From: Streptomyces sp. XM4193 | GTDB lineage: Bacteria > Actinomycetota > Actinomycetes > Streptomycetales > Streptomycetaceae | Assembly (NCBI RefSeq): GCF_023072595.1 | Contig: NZ_JALLGK010000013.1 | Coordinates: 33,681-97,680 of the forward strand | Reading direction: 5' to 3' | Length of the DNA: 64,000 nt | In this document: in pieces, positions 16,181 to 24,651 of the stretch | How the letters are laid out: every line of letters starts with the position of its first letter | Numbering within the stretch: position 1 is the first letter of the stretch | The notes under the pieces: generated by a model | The model's input: only the letters and a program-made list of their open reading frames with translations | Database searches by the model: none | Told to the model about the DNA's origin: nothing | Position numbers and translations under genes: made by a program

Positions 16181-16452
16181 GGCCACCGCCGGACGGGCTC
16201 CGAGAGCGGGCCGCGACGTCGCCGCGCACCGGTCGGGCTCTCACGGCCCGCCCGTTGTTGCCGACCTGCGCTCGGGGCGGCGACCGGGCCTCGCGTACGC
16301 TGTTGCGGCACCCGCCCCTCCGGCAGCCCTGACGCCCTATCAAGGGGCCCGGCGCCGACGCGGGTGGTGGAGCGGCTGTACGGACACCGGACGGTTGTGT
16401 GCGCCGGCGGCTCGCGACAGCCCCTAGAGAAGCGACGGGTCAACAAACAGGT

Positions 16453-18201
16453 ATGGGTGCCAAGTCAAACCGCTGGACCGTGCTGGTCGTTCTGTGCGCG
16501 AGTCTGCTGCTGGTGACCGTCGACGCCACCGTGCTGCACGTGGCGATACCCGAGGTGTCGGCCGATCTGCGCCCGGGGCCGATGGAACTGCTGTGGATCG
16601 TCGACGCCTATCCGCTGGTGTGCGCCTCGCTGCTGATCCTCTTCGGCACGCTCGGCGACCGGATCGGACGACGCAGGGTGCTGCTGAGCGGCTACGTCGT
16701 ATTCGGGCTCGCCTCCACCCTCGCGGTGGTGGCCGACAGCCCGGCGCTGCTGATCATCGCCCGGGCGCTGCTCGGCGCGGGCGGCGCGATGATCATGCCC
16801 GCCACGCTCTCGATCCTGCGGCAGGTCTTCCCCGACCGGCGCGAACGCGCCCTGGCCATCGGCATCTGGAGCGCGGTCGCGGCGATCGGCGCCGCGATCG
16901 GGCCGCTGGTGGGCGGGGCGCTGCTGGAGCACTTCTGGTGGGGCTCGGTCTTCCTGCTCAACATCCCGCTGATGATCCTGAGCGTCCCCGTCGGCCGGAT
17001 GCTGCTCCCCGAGTCCACCGGCGACCGGGAGGGCCCCTGGGACGCGGCCGGCGCGCTGCTCGCCGCCGTCGGCCTGTTCGCGGTCATCTTCGCGATCAAG
17101 CGCGCCGGCGGCGGTGACCCGCTGGCGCCCGACACCGCGGCCGCCCTGGTGCTCGGCGCCGGCCTGCTCACCTTCTTCGTGGTGCGGCAGCGGAGGCTGG
17201 CCCACCCGCTGATCGACTTCACCGCGTTCGCCCGGCCCGCCTTCGGCACGGCGGTCGGCTGCATTGTGCTGACGGTGATGGCACTGGTCGGGCTGGCCCT
17301 GATCGCCGCCCAGTACCTCCAACTGGTCCTCGGCCTCTCGCCGTTGGAGACCGGTCTGCGGCTGCTGCCGCTCTCCGTCGCCGCCGTCACCGCGGGACTG
17401 CTCGGCCCCCGCGTACTGCCGCTGATCGGGCCCCGCCGGATGGTCGCGCTCGGCTTCCTGGCCACCGCCGTCGCCGTGCTCGCCCTCAGCTCGCTCGGTG
17501 CGGACGATAACCCGGCCGTGATGATCTCCGGTTTTGTCCTGCTCGGCTTCGGGCTGGAGACCACTCTCTTCGGCTGCTACGAGTCGATGCTCAGCGATGC
17601 GCCTCCGCGCGAGGCCGGTGGCGCCGCGGCGATCGGCGAGACGGCCTACCAACTCGGCGCCGGACTCGGCATCGCGGCACTGGGCAGCGTCATGCACGGT
17701 GCGTACGCCGCCGCGTTCCGCCGCGACGAGGAGATCGCCGAGAACAGCGGAGCCGCGGGCAACTCGCTGAGCGAGGCGTACGCCGTCGCGGACGATCTGG
17801 GCGACGCGGCCGGCGCCGCACTGCGCGACCACGCCCAACTCGCCTTCGTGCACGGGATGCGGGCGGCGCTGGTGGTCAGCGCCGTACTGCTGCTCGGCGG
17901 TGCGCTCGCCGCACTGCGACTGCCCCGGGCCCTCGCGCCGCGGCGCACCCCGGTGCCCGAGCAGAGCCGTGCCGAGCCCGATTCCGGCGGCAGCCCGCGC
18001 AGTGTGCCGAGCCAGGGGGCCGGTCGCCGCGACCCGGACCGCGGTGAGCGGCCAGGCCGCCGGGCAGAGCTCGCCCACCAGGACCGCGAGGACCCGGACG
18101 ACGTCCTCCCGGGCCGCGACGAGCCGGGCGAGGACGGCACCGGTACGGCCCGGGGCGGCGACGGCGGGACCCGCTTGCCGAGCCGGATTACCCGGCCGTA
18201 A
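16453..18201 (+). CDS. DHA2-family (14-TMS) MFS drug exporter
   Basis: The protein is 582 aa with 14 predicted membrane segments. It carries the EmrB/QacA motifs: LDATV-like VTVDATVLHVAIPEV in TM1, LFGTLGDRIGRRRVLLSG (motif A) near residue 55, and ALLGAGGAMIMPATLSILRQVF (motif B/C region). It resembles SmvA/LfrA-type proton antiporters for cationic dyes and antiseptics. After the last helix comes a hydrophilic, charged tail of about 90 residues that is unusual for the family. The ATG at 16453 starts at the beginning of the conserved region. No regulator gene adjoins it. Confidence 0.9.
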   Translation: MGAKSNRWTVLVVLCASLLLVTVDATVLHVAIPEVSADLRPGPMELLWIVDAYPLVCASLLILFGTLGDRIGRRRVLLSGYVVFGLASTLAVVADSPALLIIARALLGAGGAMIMPATLSILRQVFPDRRERALAIGIWSAVAAIGAAIGPLVGGALLEHFWWGSVFLLNIPLMILSVPVGRMLLPESTGDREGPWDAAGALLAAVGLFAVIFAIKRAGGGDPLAPDTAAALVLGAGLLTFFVVRQRRLAHPLIDFTAFARPAFGTAVGCIVLTVMALVGLALIAAQYLQLVLGLSPLETGLRLLPLSVAAVTAGLLGPRVLPLIGPRRMVALGFLATAVAVLALSSLGADDNPAVMISGFVLLGFGLETTLFGCYESMLSDAPPREAGGAAAIGETAYQLGAGLGIAALGSVMHGAYAAAFRRDEEIAENSGAAGNSLSEAYAVADDLGDAAGAALRDHAQLAFVHGMRAALVVSAVLLLGGALAALRLPRALAPRRTPVPEQSRAEPDSGGSPRSVPSQGAGRRDPDRGERPGRRAELAHQDREDPDDVLPGRDEPGEDGTGTARGGDGGTRLPSRITRP

Positions 18202-18204
18202 CGT
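18199..18204 (+). promoter_or_regulatory. -10-like element overlapping the exporter stop codon
   Basis: TAACGT begins with the TAA stop of the MFS gene and lies 41 nt before the next ATG, which has its own GGAGG. It could drive the acyl-CoA dehydrogenase separately. Confidence 0.25.
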
Positions 18205-18245
18205 CGGTCGAACCCTCGTCCGATCCACGCCGCCGGAGGCCGCCG

Positions 18246-19433
18246 ATGTCCCGTTCGACCCTGCCGCCGTTCGACCCCGCCGATCCGCTCGGCATCGACG
18301 ACCTGCTGTCGCCCGAGGACCTGGCCGTCCGCGACACCGTACGGGCCTGGGCCACCGACCGGGTGCTGCCGCACGTCGCCGACTGGTACGAGCGCGGAGA
18401 GCTCCCCGTCATCCGCGAGCTCGCCCGGGAGCTCGGCGCGATCGGCGCCCTGGGCATGCCGTTGGAGGGTTACGGCTGCGCGGGCGCGTCCGCGGTCCAG
18501 TACGGACTGGCCTGTCTCGAGCTGGAGGCCGCCGACTCCGGCATCCGCTCGCTCGTCTCCGTCCAGGGCTCCCTGGCGATGTACGCGATCCACCGCTTCG
18601 GCTCGGAGGAGCACAAGCAGCGCTGGCTGCCGGGAATGGCCGCGGGCGAACTCATCGGCTGCTTCGGTCTGACCGAGCCCGACCACGGGTCGGACCCCGC
18701 GGGGATGCGCACCCGCGCGCGCCGCGACGGCGGCGACTGGGTCCTCGACGGCCGCAAGATGTGGATCACCAACGGTTCGGTTGCCGCGGTCGCGGTGGTC
18801 TGGGCGCAGACCGAGGACGGCATCAGGGGCTTCGTCGTGCCCACCGACACCCCCGGCTTCTCCGCGCCGGAGATCAAGCACAAGTGGTCGCTGCGGGCGT
18901 CGGTGACCAGCGAGCTGGTGCTGGAGGGCGTACGGCTGCCCGCCGACGCCGTACTGCCGGAGGCGGTCGGTCTGCGCGGCCCGCTCAGCTGCCTCAGCCA
19001 CGCGCGGTACGGCATCGTCTGGGGTGCGATGGGGGCGGCCAGGGCGAGCTTCGACGCCGCTCTCGACTACGCCGGTGCCCGCGAGCAGTTCGGCCGGCCG
19101 ATCTCCGGATTCCAGCTGACCCAGGCGAAGTTGGCGGACATGGCCGTCGAGCTCCACAAGGGAGTGCTGCTCGCCCACCACCTCGGGGTGCGGATGGACG
19201 CGGGCAGGCTCCGCCCGGAGCAGGTGAGCTTCGGAAAGCTGAACAACGTGCGGGAGGCGATCGAGATCTGCCGCACCTCGCGCACCATCATGGGTGCGAA
19301 CGGGATCTCGCTGGAGTACCCGGTGATGCGGCACGCGACCAACCTGGAATCGGTTCTGACCTACGAAGGCACCGTGGAGATGCACCAGTTGGTGCTGGGG
19401 AAGGCGCTCACCGGCCAGGACGCGTTCCGCTAG
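18246..19433 (+). CDS. Acyl-CoA dehydrogenase, glutaryl-CoA dehydrogenase-like
   Basis: This 395-aa FAD enzyme has the GCDH-type layout. The N-terminus is FDPADPLGIDDLLSPEDLAVRDTVRAW. FAD/substrate motifs are GCFGLTEPDHGSDPAGMRTRA and DGRKMWITNG. The catalytic Glu is in TYEGTVEMHQLVLGKALTG near the C-terminus. GCDH oxidises and decarboxylates glutaryl-CoA to crotonyl-CoA in lysine and tryptophan breakdown. The substrate is inferred from overall similarity, not from a decisive residue. The ATG has GGAGG 7 nt upstream. Confidence 0.9.
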   Translation: MSRSTLPPFDPADPLGIDDLLSPEDLAVRDTVRAWATDRVLPHVADWYERGELPVIRELARELGAIGALGMPLEGYGCAGASAVQYGLACLELEAADSGIRSLVSVQGSLAMYAIHRFGSEEHKQRWLPGMAAGELIGCFGLTEPDHGSDPAGMRTRARRDGGDWVLDGRKMWITNGSVAAVAVVWAQTEDGIRGFVVPTDTPGFSAPEIKHKWSLRASVTSELVLEGVRLPADAVLPEAVGLRGPLSCLSHARYGIVWGAMGAARASFDAALDYAGAREQFGRPISGFQLTQAKLADMAVELHKGVLLAHHLGVRMDAGRLRPEQVSFGKLNNVREAIEICRTSRTIMGANGISLEYPVMRHATNLESVLTYEGTVEMHQLVLGKALTGQDAFR

Positions 19434-19688
19434 GGAGCGCGGCCGCGGGCGTCGGCGCAGCCGGGCGGAGAGCGCGCGGGCGGGCGGCGGGAAGGCGCGC
19501 GTTCCGGGTGCTCGCCGGTCGATGAGGGCGCTTGCGTCCGGCCGTCGGCCGGCCTTCGCGCCGGTGCGCGCGTCCGCCGGAGATTCGCCGGACCGATTAC
19601 CGCCAACGCAGGTGGTTGCGGTGGGCAGTTGGACGTATGCCGTCTACGCCGAACGCGGCAGACCGCGTCCAGCAGATCGTGACCGCAC

Positions 19689-19716
19689 CCGCTGCCGCCC
19701 TCCTCGGCGGCAGCGG
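19689..19716 (-). terminator. sepF paralogue terminator
   Basis: CCGCTGCCGCC (19689-19699) pairs perfectly with 19706-19716 around a 6-nt loop, just 7 nt past the sepF stop codon. The remaining 19434-19688 shows no gene. Confidence 0.7.
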
Positions 19717-19723
19717 ACGCGGG

Positions 19724-20170
19724 TCAGCTCTGGTTGAAGAATCCGCCTTCGGTCGTTCTGCGATCCTCGCCGGTGAGGATCTCGTAGTCGGGCGGGGTCA
19801 GCAGGAAGACCCGGGTCGCCACCCGCTCGATGGAGCCGCGCAGCCCGAAGGTCAGTCCGGCCGCGAAGTCCACCACTCGCTTGGCGTCGCCCGGCTCCAT
19901 CGCGGTCAGGTTCACGATCACCGGAACGCCGTCCCGGAACAACTCGCCGATGCCCCGGGCGTCCCGGAAGCCGTCGGGAGTGACGGTCGCGATCCTGGTG
20001 CCCTGGTCCTGGGCCGTCTCCGCGGTCGCACGGATACGGGGGTCGGTCACCCACGTCTCGCGTGCGGCGTCCCCGGGCTCGGGCCCCTCGGCGTAGTCAT
20101 CGTCGTAGTAGCGCATTTCGCTGTCGTCGACGAGCCCAAGCCATGCACTCGCCTTACGCACCGATCCCAT
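19724..20170 (-). CDS. sepF: SepF-like cell-division protein (SepF paralogue)
   Basis: The 148-aa product carries the SepF/DUF552 domain from about residue 55 to 130: TRIATVTPDGFRDARGIGELFRDGVPVIVNLTAMEPGDAKRVVDFAAGLTFGLRGSIERV. This domain dimerises and binds the FtsZ C-terminus. The N-terminus is short and acidic with DDDYAEG rather than a clear amphipathic membrane helix. Streptomyces encode several SepF-like proteins; from memory this position matches the S. coelicolor paralogue called sflA/sepF2, not the division-cluster sepF. The ATG is preceded by GAGAGGAGG. It is divergent from the DUF5685 gene. Confidence 0.92.
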   Translation of the reverse strand: MGSVRKASAWLGLVDDSEMRYYDDDYAEGPEPGDAARETWVTDPRIRATAETAQDQGTRIATVTPDGFRDARGIGELFRDGVPVIVNLTAMEPGDAKRVVDFAAGLTFGLRGSIERVATRVFLLTPPDYEILTGEDRRTTEGGFFNQS

Positions 20171-20364
20171 GACGCCTCCTCTCGCGTGCGGTCTGTGCTG
20201 TCCGCACGCCTATCGTCCTGCATGAGGCGGATGATGCGCCAAGCGGATATGCGCCTCGGGCGGGTTTCGTGACAGTTCTGGTGCAGAACGGCAGCTCCCG
20301 GAGCTGCGGTGTTGCGGTATACGAGTGGTGGTGGAGGGAAAGATCACGTCTCTCCCGCCGCAAG

Positions 20365-20395
20365 GGTGAGTGACAGCCCAAAAGAGTGAGTCACA
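20365..20395. promoter_or_regulatory. Paired GTGAGT elements in the sepF/DUF5685 divergent promoter region
   Basis: GGTGAGTGACAG (20365-20376) and GAGTGAGTCACA (20384-20395) are imperfect copies 20 bp apart, about two helical turns. AGTGA-G-TCAC in the second resembles the older BldD box consensus. They lie 41-71 nt before the GTG at 20436. Confidence 0.35.
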
Positions 20396-20435
20396 CACCA
20401 CCATGACGCGTTGCCAGTTCGACGGGGTGGGTTGA

Positions 20436-21581
20436 GTGTTCGGAATCATCAGACCGTGTTCACACCGGCTGAGTAAACGGTTGCGCACGGAATGGATGGC
20501 CCATCTGTGCGGCCTCTGCCTCGCGTTGCGCGCCGATCACGGCCAGTTCGCGCGCGTGGCCACCAACTACGACGGGCTCGTGCTCTCCGTTCTGACGGAC
20601 GCTCAGCTTCCGCGGGAACTGGCGCCCGAGCGCCGTACGGCCGGACCGTGCCCGCTGCGGGGGATGCGCACCGCCTCGGTCGCCAAGGGGCAGGGAGCAC
20701 ATCTGGCGGCGACGGTCTCGCTGGTGCTGGCCTCCGCCAAGCTGCGCGACCACGTCCTGGACGGCGACGGCGCGATGAGGCGGCGGCCGGTCGCCGCCGC
20801 CGCGGAGCGCGTCGCGCGCAGCTGGGACCTCGGCGGCGAACGTGCGGGCGCCGGGCTGGGGTTCGACACCGCGGTCCTGCTCGACGCGGTCGGCCGCCAG
20901 CAGGAGCTGGAGTCGGCGGCGGGCCCCGGCACCTCCGTCCTGACGGTGACCGAGCCGACCGAGCTGGCGACCGCGGCGGCGTTCGCGCACACCGCGGTGC
21001 TCGCCGGCAGACCCGGCAACTCGGCGCCGCTGCACGAGGCGGGCCGGCTCTTCGGTCGGCTGGCCCATCTGCTGGACGCCGTGGAGGACCGTGCCGCCGA
21101 CCAGCAGGCCGGCGCGTGGAACCCGCTCACCACCACCGGCACCGACGCTGCCGAGGCGCGTCGCCTGTGCGACGACGCGGTGCACGGTATTCGACTGGCG
21201 CTCGCGGAGGTGGAGTTCACGGACTCGGCGCTGGCGCACCGGCTGCTGGTGCACGAGCTGGAGCACGCGGTGCAGCGCACCTTCCAGCCCCACGCCCACA
21301 CTCCGCATCCCGCCTCGCCGTGGGTGAACCAGCCGCCGGGCGGCTGGCCGCCGCCCCCCGAGCCGCCGCGCCGTCGAGGACTGCTGGCGGGCTGTCTGGT
21401 GTGGAGCGGCCTGTGCTGCACCTGCCAACTGTGCTGCCGCAGCGAGTACCAGGACCCCTGGACGGGAGAGCCGCGCGAGGGCTGGTGCGACAAGTGCGAC
21501 TGCTGCTGCGAGGGCTGCGACTGCTGCAGCAGCTGCAGCGAGTGCTGCAACTGCTGCAACTGCTGCAACTGCTGCGACTGA
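20436..21581 (+). CDS. DUF5685-family protein with cysteine-rich C-terminal tail
   Basis: The 381-aa protein begins MFGIIRPCSHRLSKRL, followed by HLCGLCLALRADHGQ, the signature of DUF5685, a helical family of unknown function with paired N-terminal cysteines. After a Pro-rich linker near residue 300 the tail becomes extraordinary: about 22 cysteines in the last 57 residues, in CCxC, CCC and finally NCCNCCNCCD arrangements. Such a tail could bind metal (zinc or copper, metallothionein-like) or form disulfide networks; which one is unknown. No signal peptide is seen. The GTG start is supported by the conserved N-terminus. It is divergent from the SepF paralogue, with paired repeats between them. 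Confidence 0.88.
   Translation: MFGIIRPCSHRLSKRLRTEWMAHLCGLCLALRADHGQFARVATNYDGLVLSVLTDAQLPRELAPERRTAGPCPLRGMRTASVAKGQGAHLAATVSLVLASAKLRDHVLDGDGAMRRRPVAAAAERVARSWDLGGERAGAGLGFDTAVLLDAVGRQQELESAAGPGTSVLTVTEPTELATAAAFAHTAVLAGRPGNSAPLHEAGRLFGRLAHLLDAVEDRAADQQAGAWNPLTTTGTDAAEARRLCDDAVHGIRLALAEVEFTDSALAHRLLVHELEHAVQRTFQPHAHTPHPASPWVNQPPGGWPPPPEPPRRRGLLAGCLVWSGLCCTCQLCCRSEYQDPWTGEPREGWCDKCDCCCEGCDCCSSCSECCNCCNCCNCCD
21543..21578 (+). repeat. 9-bp tandem repeat encoding the terminal CC-N units
   Basis: Three exact copies of TGCTGCAAC (21543-21569) and a fourth, TGCTGCGAC, encode the terminal CCN-CCN-CCN-CCD just before the stop. This suggests expansion by slippage. Confidence 0.85.
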
Positions 21582-21829
21582 CGCGGGTGGAGACGACCCC
21601 GCGGTGACGGTCCCGCGGTGACGACCCCGTCCCGTGCCCTGGTTCTGCCCTCCCGCGCTGCTCCTCCCGCACCGCCTCTCCTGTCCGTCCCGGTTCCCGT
21701 CCGTCCTGTCCGTTCGGTGAGCCCTGTCCGTTCGGTGGTCCTCGCTTCCGCCGACCGAGCGGGTGTGCCGCACGGCGGGCCGGGGCCGGTCGCGCACCCG
21801 CACCGAGCCGCTGTGGCAACTTGACCGGC

Positions 21830-22627
21830 ATGACTACTGAGGAAGAGGCGGTGCGGCGGGCCTGGCAGGAGTGGCACCAGCAGCGGTTGGACGTCGTACG
21901 CGCCCCCTACGGTCCGCTCTCGGTCACCGGGACCCACTGGCTCGCCGACGCGGACTCCGAGGGCCGGTTGGCCGACGTGCCCGGACACTGGGCCGCCTCG
22001 GGCGACGGGGTGCGTGTGCACGCGGACGTCCTCGAGGGCCTGTTCCACCGGGGCGAGCCGCTGGTGGGCGGCACACTGCTGGTGCCGGAGGCGAACGATC
22101 CCGCCGCCGCGCGGCTCGCCCACGGGGAGCGCCGCTTGGAGCTGCTGCGGCGCGAGGGGGAGTGGGCGGTGCGGGTGCACGATCCCGACGCGGCGGCCCG
22201 ACGGACCTTCAGCGGTGTGCGCACCACGCCCTTCGACCCGCGGTGGGTGCTGCGGGGCACCTTCCGGTCGTACGGGGAGCGGCGAACGGTCCGGGTGGCG
22301 AACGCCGACGGTCGGGAGCGCGGTCTGGAGCTGGCGGGCACGGTGGAGTTCACGCTGCCCGACGGCGGCTCGGCCGGCCTGCGGGTGTCCTCGGTGGGCA
22401 GTGGTGCGCTCTGGGCGGTCTTCGCCGACGCCACGAGTGGCGGGACCAGTTGCCGCTTCCGTTTCCTGCGGACCGGGGTGCCGGCCGCGGACGGCACCGT
22501 CACGGTCGACTTCAATCGGTCGACGCTTCCGCCGTGCGCTTTCAGCGACCATTTCCTCTGCCCTTTCCCTCCGCCCGGCAACACCCTGGGAGTGCCGGTG
22601 CCGGCCGGGGAGCGCGACGTGGCGTAG
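21830..22627 (+). CDS. DUF1684-family protein
   Basis: The 265-aa cytoplasmic protein has the hallmarks of DUF1684 (PF07920): an N-terminal WQEWHQQRLDVVRAPYGPLSVTGTHWL, the internal RWVLRGTF segment, and a C-terminal VDFNRSTLPPCAFSDHFLCPFPPPGN. The C-terminal part is where family members keep their most conserved N, CA and CP residues. Function is unknown. The ATG at 21830 is preceded, 7 nt away, by CAACTT, a poor -10-like hexamer; an in-frame TTG sits at 21821. Confidence 0.85.
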   Translation: MTTEEEAVRRAWQEWHQQRLDVVRAPYGPLSVTGTHWLADADSEGRLADVPGHWAASGDGVRVHADVLEGLFHRGEPLVGGTLLVPEANDPAAARLAHGERRLELLRREGEWAVRVHDPDAAARRTFSGVRTTPFDPRWVLRGTFRSYGERRTVRVANADGRERGLELAGTVEFTLPDGGSAGLRVSSVGSGALWAVFADATSGGTSCRFRFLRTGVPAADGTVTVDFNRSTLPPCAFSDHFLCPFPPPGNTLGVPVPAGERDVA

Positions 22628-23420
22628 AGCCGTGGTGCGCGCCGGAGTGCGGGCCGGTGCAGCCCGACCGTCCGAGCCGGTGCGTGCGCGGGCGCCCCCG
22701 GCTTCCGTTGCAGGGCGAAGCCTCGGCGAGTGAGCGCTCAAGGCCCTGCGACTCCCGGGCTGGTGACGGAGCGTGATGGTGGGCCGGAGTCGGACGAGGT
22801 CCGGTTCGGGGGTCCGCCCGCGCCGTCGCGGGGCTCTTTCGGCGGTTGGCCCGGGGCGGCGGGGGAGCGGGCGACGGGCGTGAGGGGTGTGGTTTCGGCC
22901 GCGGGTTGAGTGCGCCGGAGAAACGAACTGCGGTCGGACGCGGGTGGGTGTCGGGGTGCTGGCGGGTGACAAGTGCGGGTCGGGCCGTCCGCTTTGCCCC
23001 TGAGCGCCTCCACTGAACAGTGGAAATCAGTCAAAAGCAGGAAACAATGCCGATGGTGGATACGCCGCCCGGACTCGCTGCGGAGGCCCGGGAGATGGGC
23101 CGACGAGCAGCGCCGAGAACAGCGATTTCAAGACAGGTGTAGACCTCACCCCCGGGTGATCTTCGATCGCGGCGGGTATGCGAGACCTCAAGCGCGGCAG
23201 ACTGACGTGCACAACTGTCGGATCCTCAGAAGCGGAATTCTGCCCATCACTTCATCGCTCAGTGACGTGAACTCGACCTTGTGTGTGCCGAGTCACCCTG
23301 TCCATACTCCAACCCACTGCTTGGCATGGACGCGATCGTGTCCCGGCCGGGCAGTTGTCCGGAACAACCTCCGGAAGCGCTCCGCCCGGAGCGATTCCCT
23401 CCCCCCACAGGAGGCATGAG
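22628..23420. other. 793-bp region without a supported gene
   Basis: No frame here has good codon bias. Short frames exist on both strands but look like noise. From about 23000 the sequence is clearly poorer in GC than the rest and contains a 14-bp palindrome (23010-23023). The last 200 bp presumably hold the protease promoter, but no clear -10/-35 pair stands out. Confidence 0.5.
23010..23023. promoter_or_regulatory. Palindrome upstream of the secreted protease
   Basis: CCACTG-AA-CAGTGG is a perfect 14-bp inverted repeat about 400 bp upstream of the protease start, in a GC-poor patch. A regulatory role is only a possibility. Confidence 0.25.
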
Positions 23421-24497
23421 TTGAGAACACGACGGATCAACAAGCGGCGCATGACGATCGCCGGTGCAGGTGTGGCAGCACTGGTGGCCGGCTCGTTCAC
23501 CGTGGCCAACGCCAATGCCGCTGAGCCCGTCTTCACGGCGGACACCCTGACCTCCTCCGCCGCTGGTGAGCTGGCGACGACGCTCGAGGGCAAGCTGGGA
23601 GCGGACACCGCCGCCGGCACGTACTACGACGCCGAGAGCAAGAAGCTCGTCGTCAACGTGACCTCCGAGTCCGCGGTCAAGACCGTGCAGAACGCCGGCG
23701 CCGAGGCGAAGGTCGTCGAGCACAGCATGGCGGAGCTCAAGACCGCCAAGTCCGCGATCGACAAGGCCGACATCGTCGGTACCGCTCGCTCCGTCGACCC
23801 GAAGACCAACAAGGTCGTCGTGACGGCGGACAAGACGGTCAGCAAGGCGAAGTTCGCCGAGCTGGAGAAGCTGGTCACCGCCCAGAACGGCAAGGCCGAA
23901 CTCAAGCGCAGCGCGGGTGAGTTCAGCCTCCGCATCCAGGGTGGCGACGCCATCTACAGCAGCGGCGCCCGCTGCTCGCTCGGCTTCAACGTCACCAAGG
24001 GCGGCGAGTCCTACTTCGTGACCGCGGGCCACTGCGGCAGCGTCGGCAGCTCGTGGTCGGACTCCTCGGGCGGATCTGCGATCGGCACCATGGAGGAGAG
24101 CACCTTCCCCGGTAGCGACCAGGCGCTCGTGAAGTACGAGGGCGGCGTGGACGCACCGAGCTCGGTGAACCTCTACGACGGCGGCTCGCAGGACATCACC
24201 GGCGCCCGTGAGGCGACCGTCGGTGAAGAGGTCCAGCGCAGTGGCAGCACCACCCAGGTGCACGGCGGATCCGTCGAGGCCGTGGACGCGTCCGTCAGCT
24301 ACCCGGAGGGCACGGTCAACGGTCTGATCCAGACCGACGTCTGCGCCGAGCCGGGTGACAGTGGCGGCTCGCTCTTCGCGGGCAGCGACGCGCTGGGCAT
24401 GACCTCGGGCGGCAGCGGCAACTGCTCCTCCGGCGGCCAGACCTTCTACGGTCCGGTTGCCAAGGCGCTTGCCGACTACGGCGCCGAGATCGGCTGA
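23421..24497 (+). CDS. Secreted chymotrypsin-like serine protease (S1E, SGPB/alpha-lytic type) preproenzyme
   Basis: The 358-aa preproprotein starts at an unusual TTG (23421), 6 nt after a perfect AGGAGG (23409-23414); the nearer ATG at 23416 hits a stop. A signal peptide (residues 1 to about 33, ending ANANA) precedes an alpha-lytic-type propeptide to residue 171. The mature enzyme then begins at IQGGDAIYSS (about 187 aa). The triad is in TAGHC (His), SDQALVKY (Asp) and AEPGDSGGS (Ser). Cys pairs match SGPA/SGPB, and the pocket TSGGSGNCSSGGQTF resembles SGPB, so preference for large hydrophobic residues is likely. A 20-bp perfect terminator follows. Confidence 0.95.
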   Translation: MRTRRINKRRMTIAGAGVAALVAGSFTVANANAAEPVFTADTLTSSAAGELATTLEGKLGADTAAGTYYDAESKKLVVNVTSESAVKTVQNAGAEAKVVEHSMAELKTAKSAIDKADIVGTARSVDPKTNKVVVTADKTVSKAKFAELEKLVTAQNGKAELKRSAGEFSLRIQGGDAIYSSGARCSLGFNVTKGGESYFVTAGHCGSVGSSWSDSSGGSAIGTMEESTFPGSDQALVKYEGGVDAPSSVNLYDGGSQDITGAREATVGEEVQRSGSTTQVHGGSVEAVDASVSYPEGTVNGLIQTDVCAEPGDSGGSLFAGSDALGMTSGGSGNCSSGGQTFYGPVAKALADYGAEIG

Positions 24498-24543
24498 CGT
24501 CTGGAGAGTCTGCGTCTGTACGTGGCTCATGGGGTTGCATGAA

Positions 24544-24585
24544 GGCAAGGGCCCCGGAACCTTCCAAGGTTCCGGGGCCCTTGCC
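24544..24585. terminator. Very strong bidirectional terminator (20-bp perfect stem)
   Basis: Positions 24544-24563 and 24566-24585 are perfectly complementary over 20 bp around a 2-nt centre. The hairpin lies between the convergent protease and asd genes. Confidence 0.9.
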
Positions 24586-24651
24586 CTGTGTGTGCCCGGT
24601 GGGCTCGACCGACCCGTACGCGCTCCACGGGCGCGGACGGAGGGGGAGCGG

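Noticed and set aside
22738..23034. A 98-codon minus-strand frame in the gap before the protease
   Set aside because: Pro/Ser/Arg-rich, no ribosome-binding site, no recognisable motif, and it overlaps the palindrome at 23010-23023.
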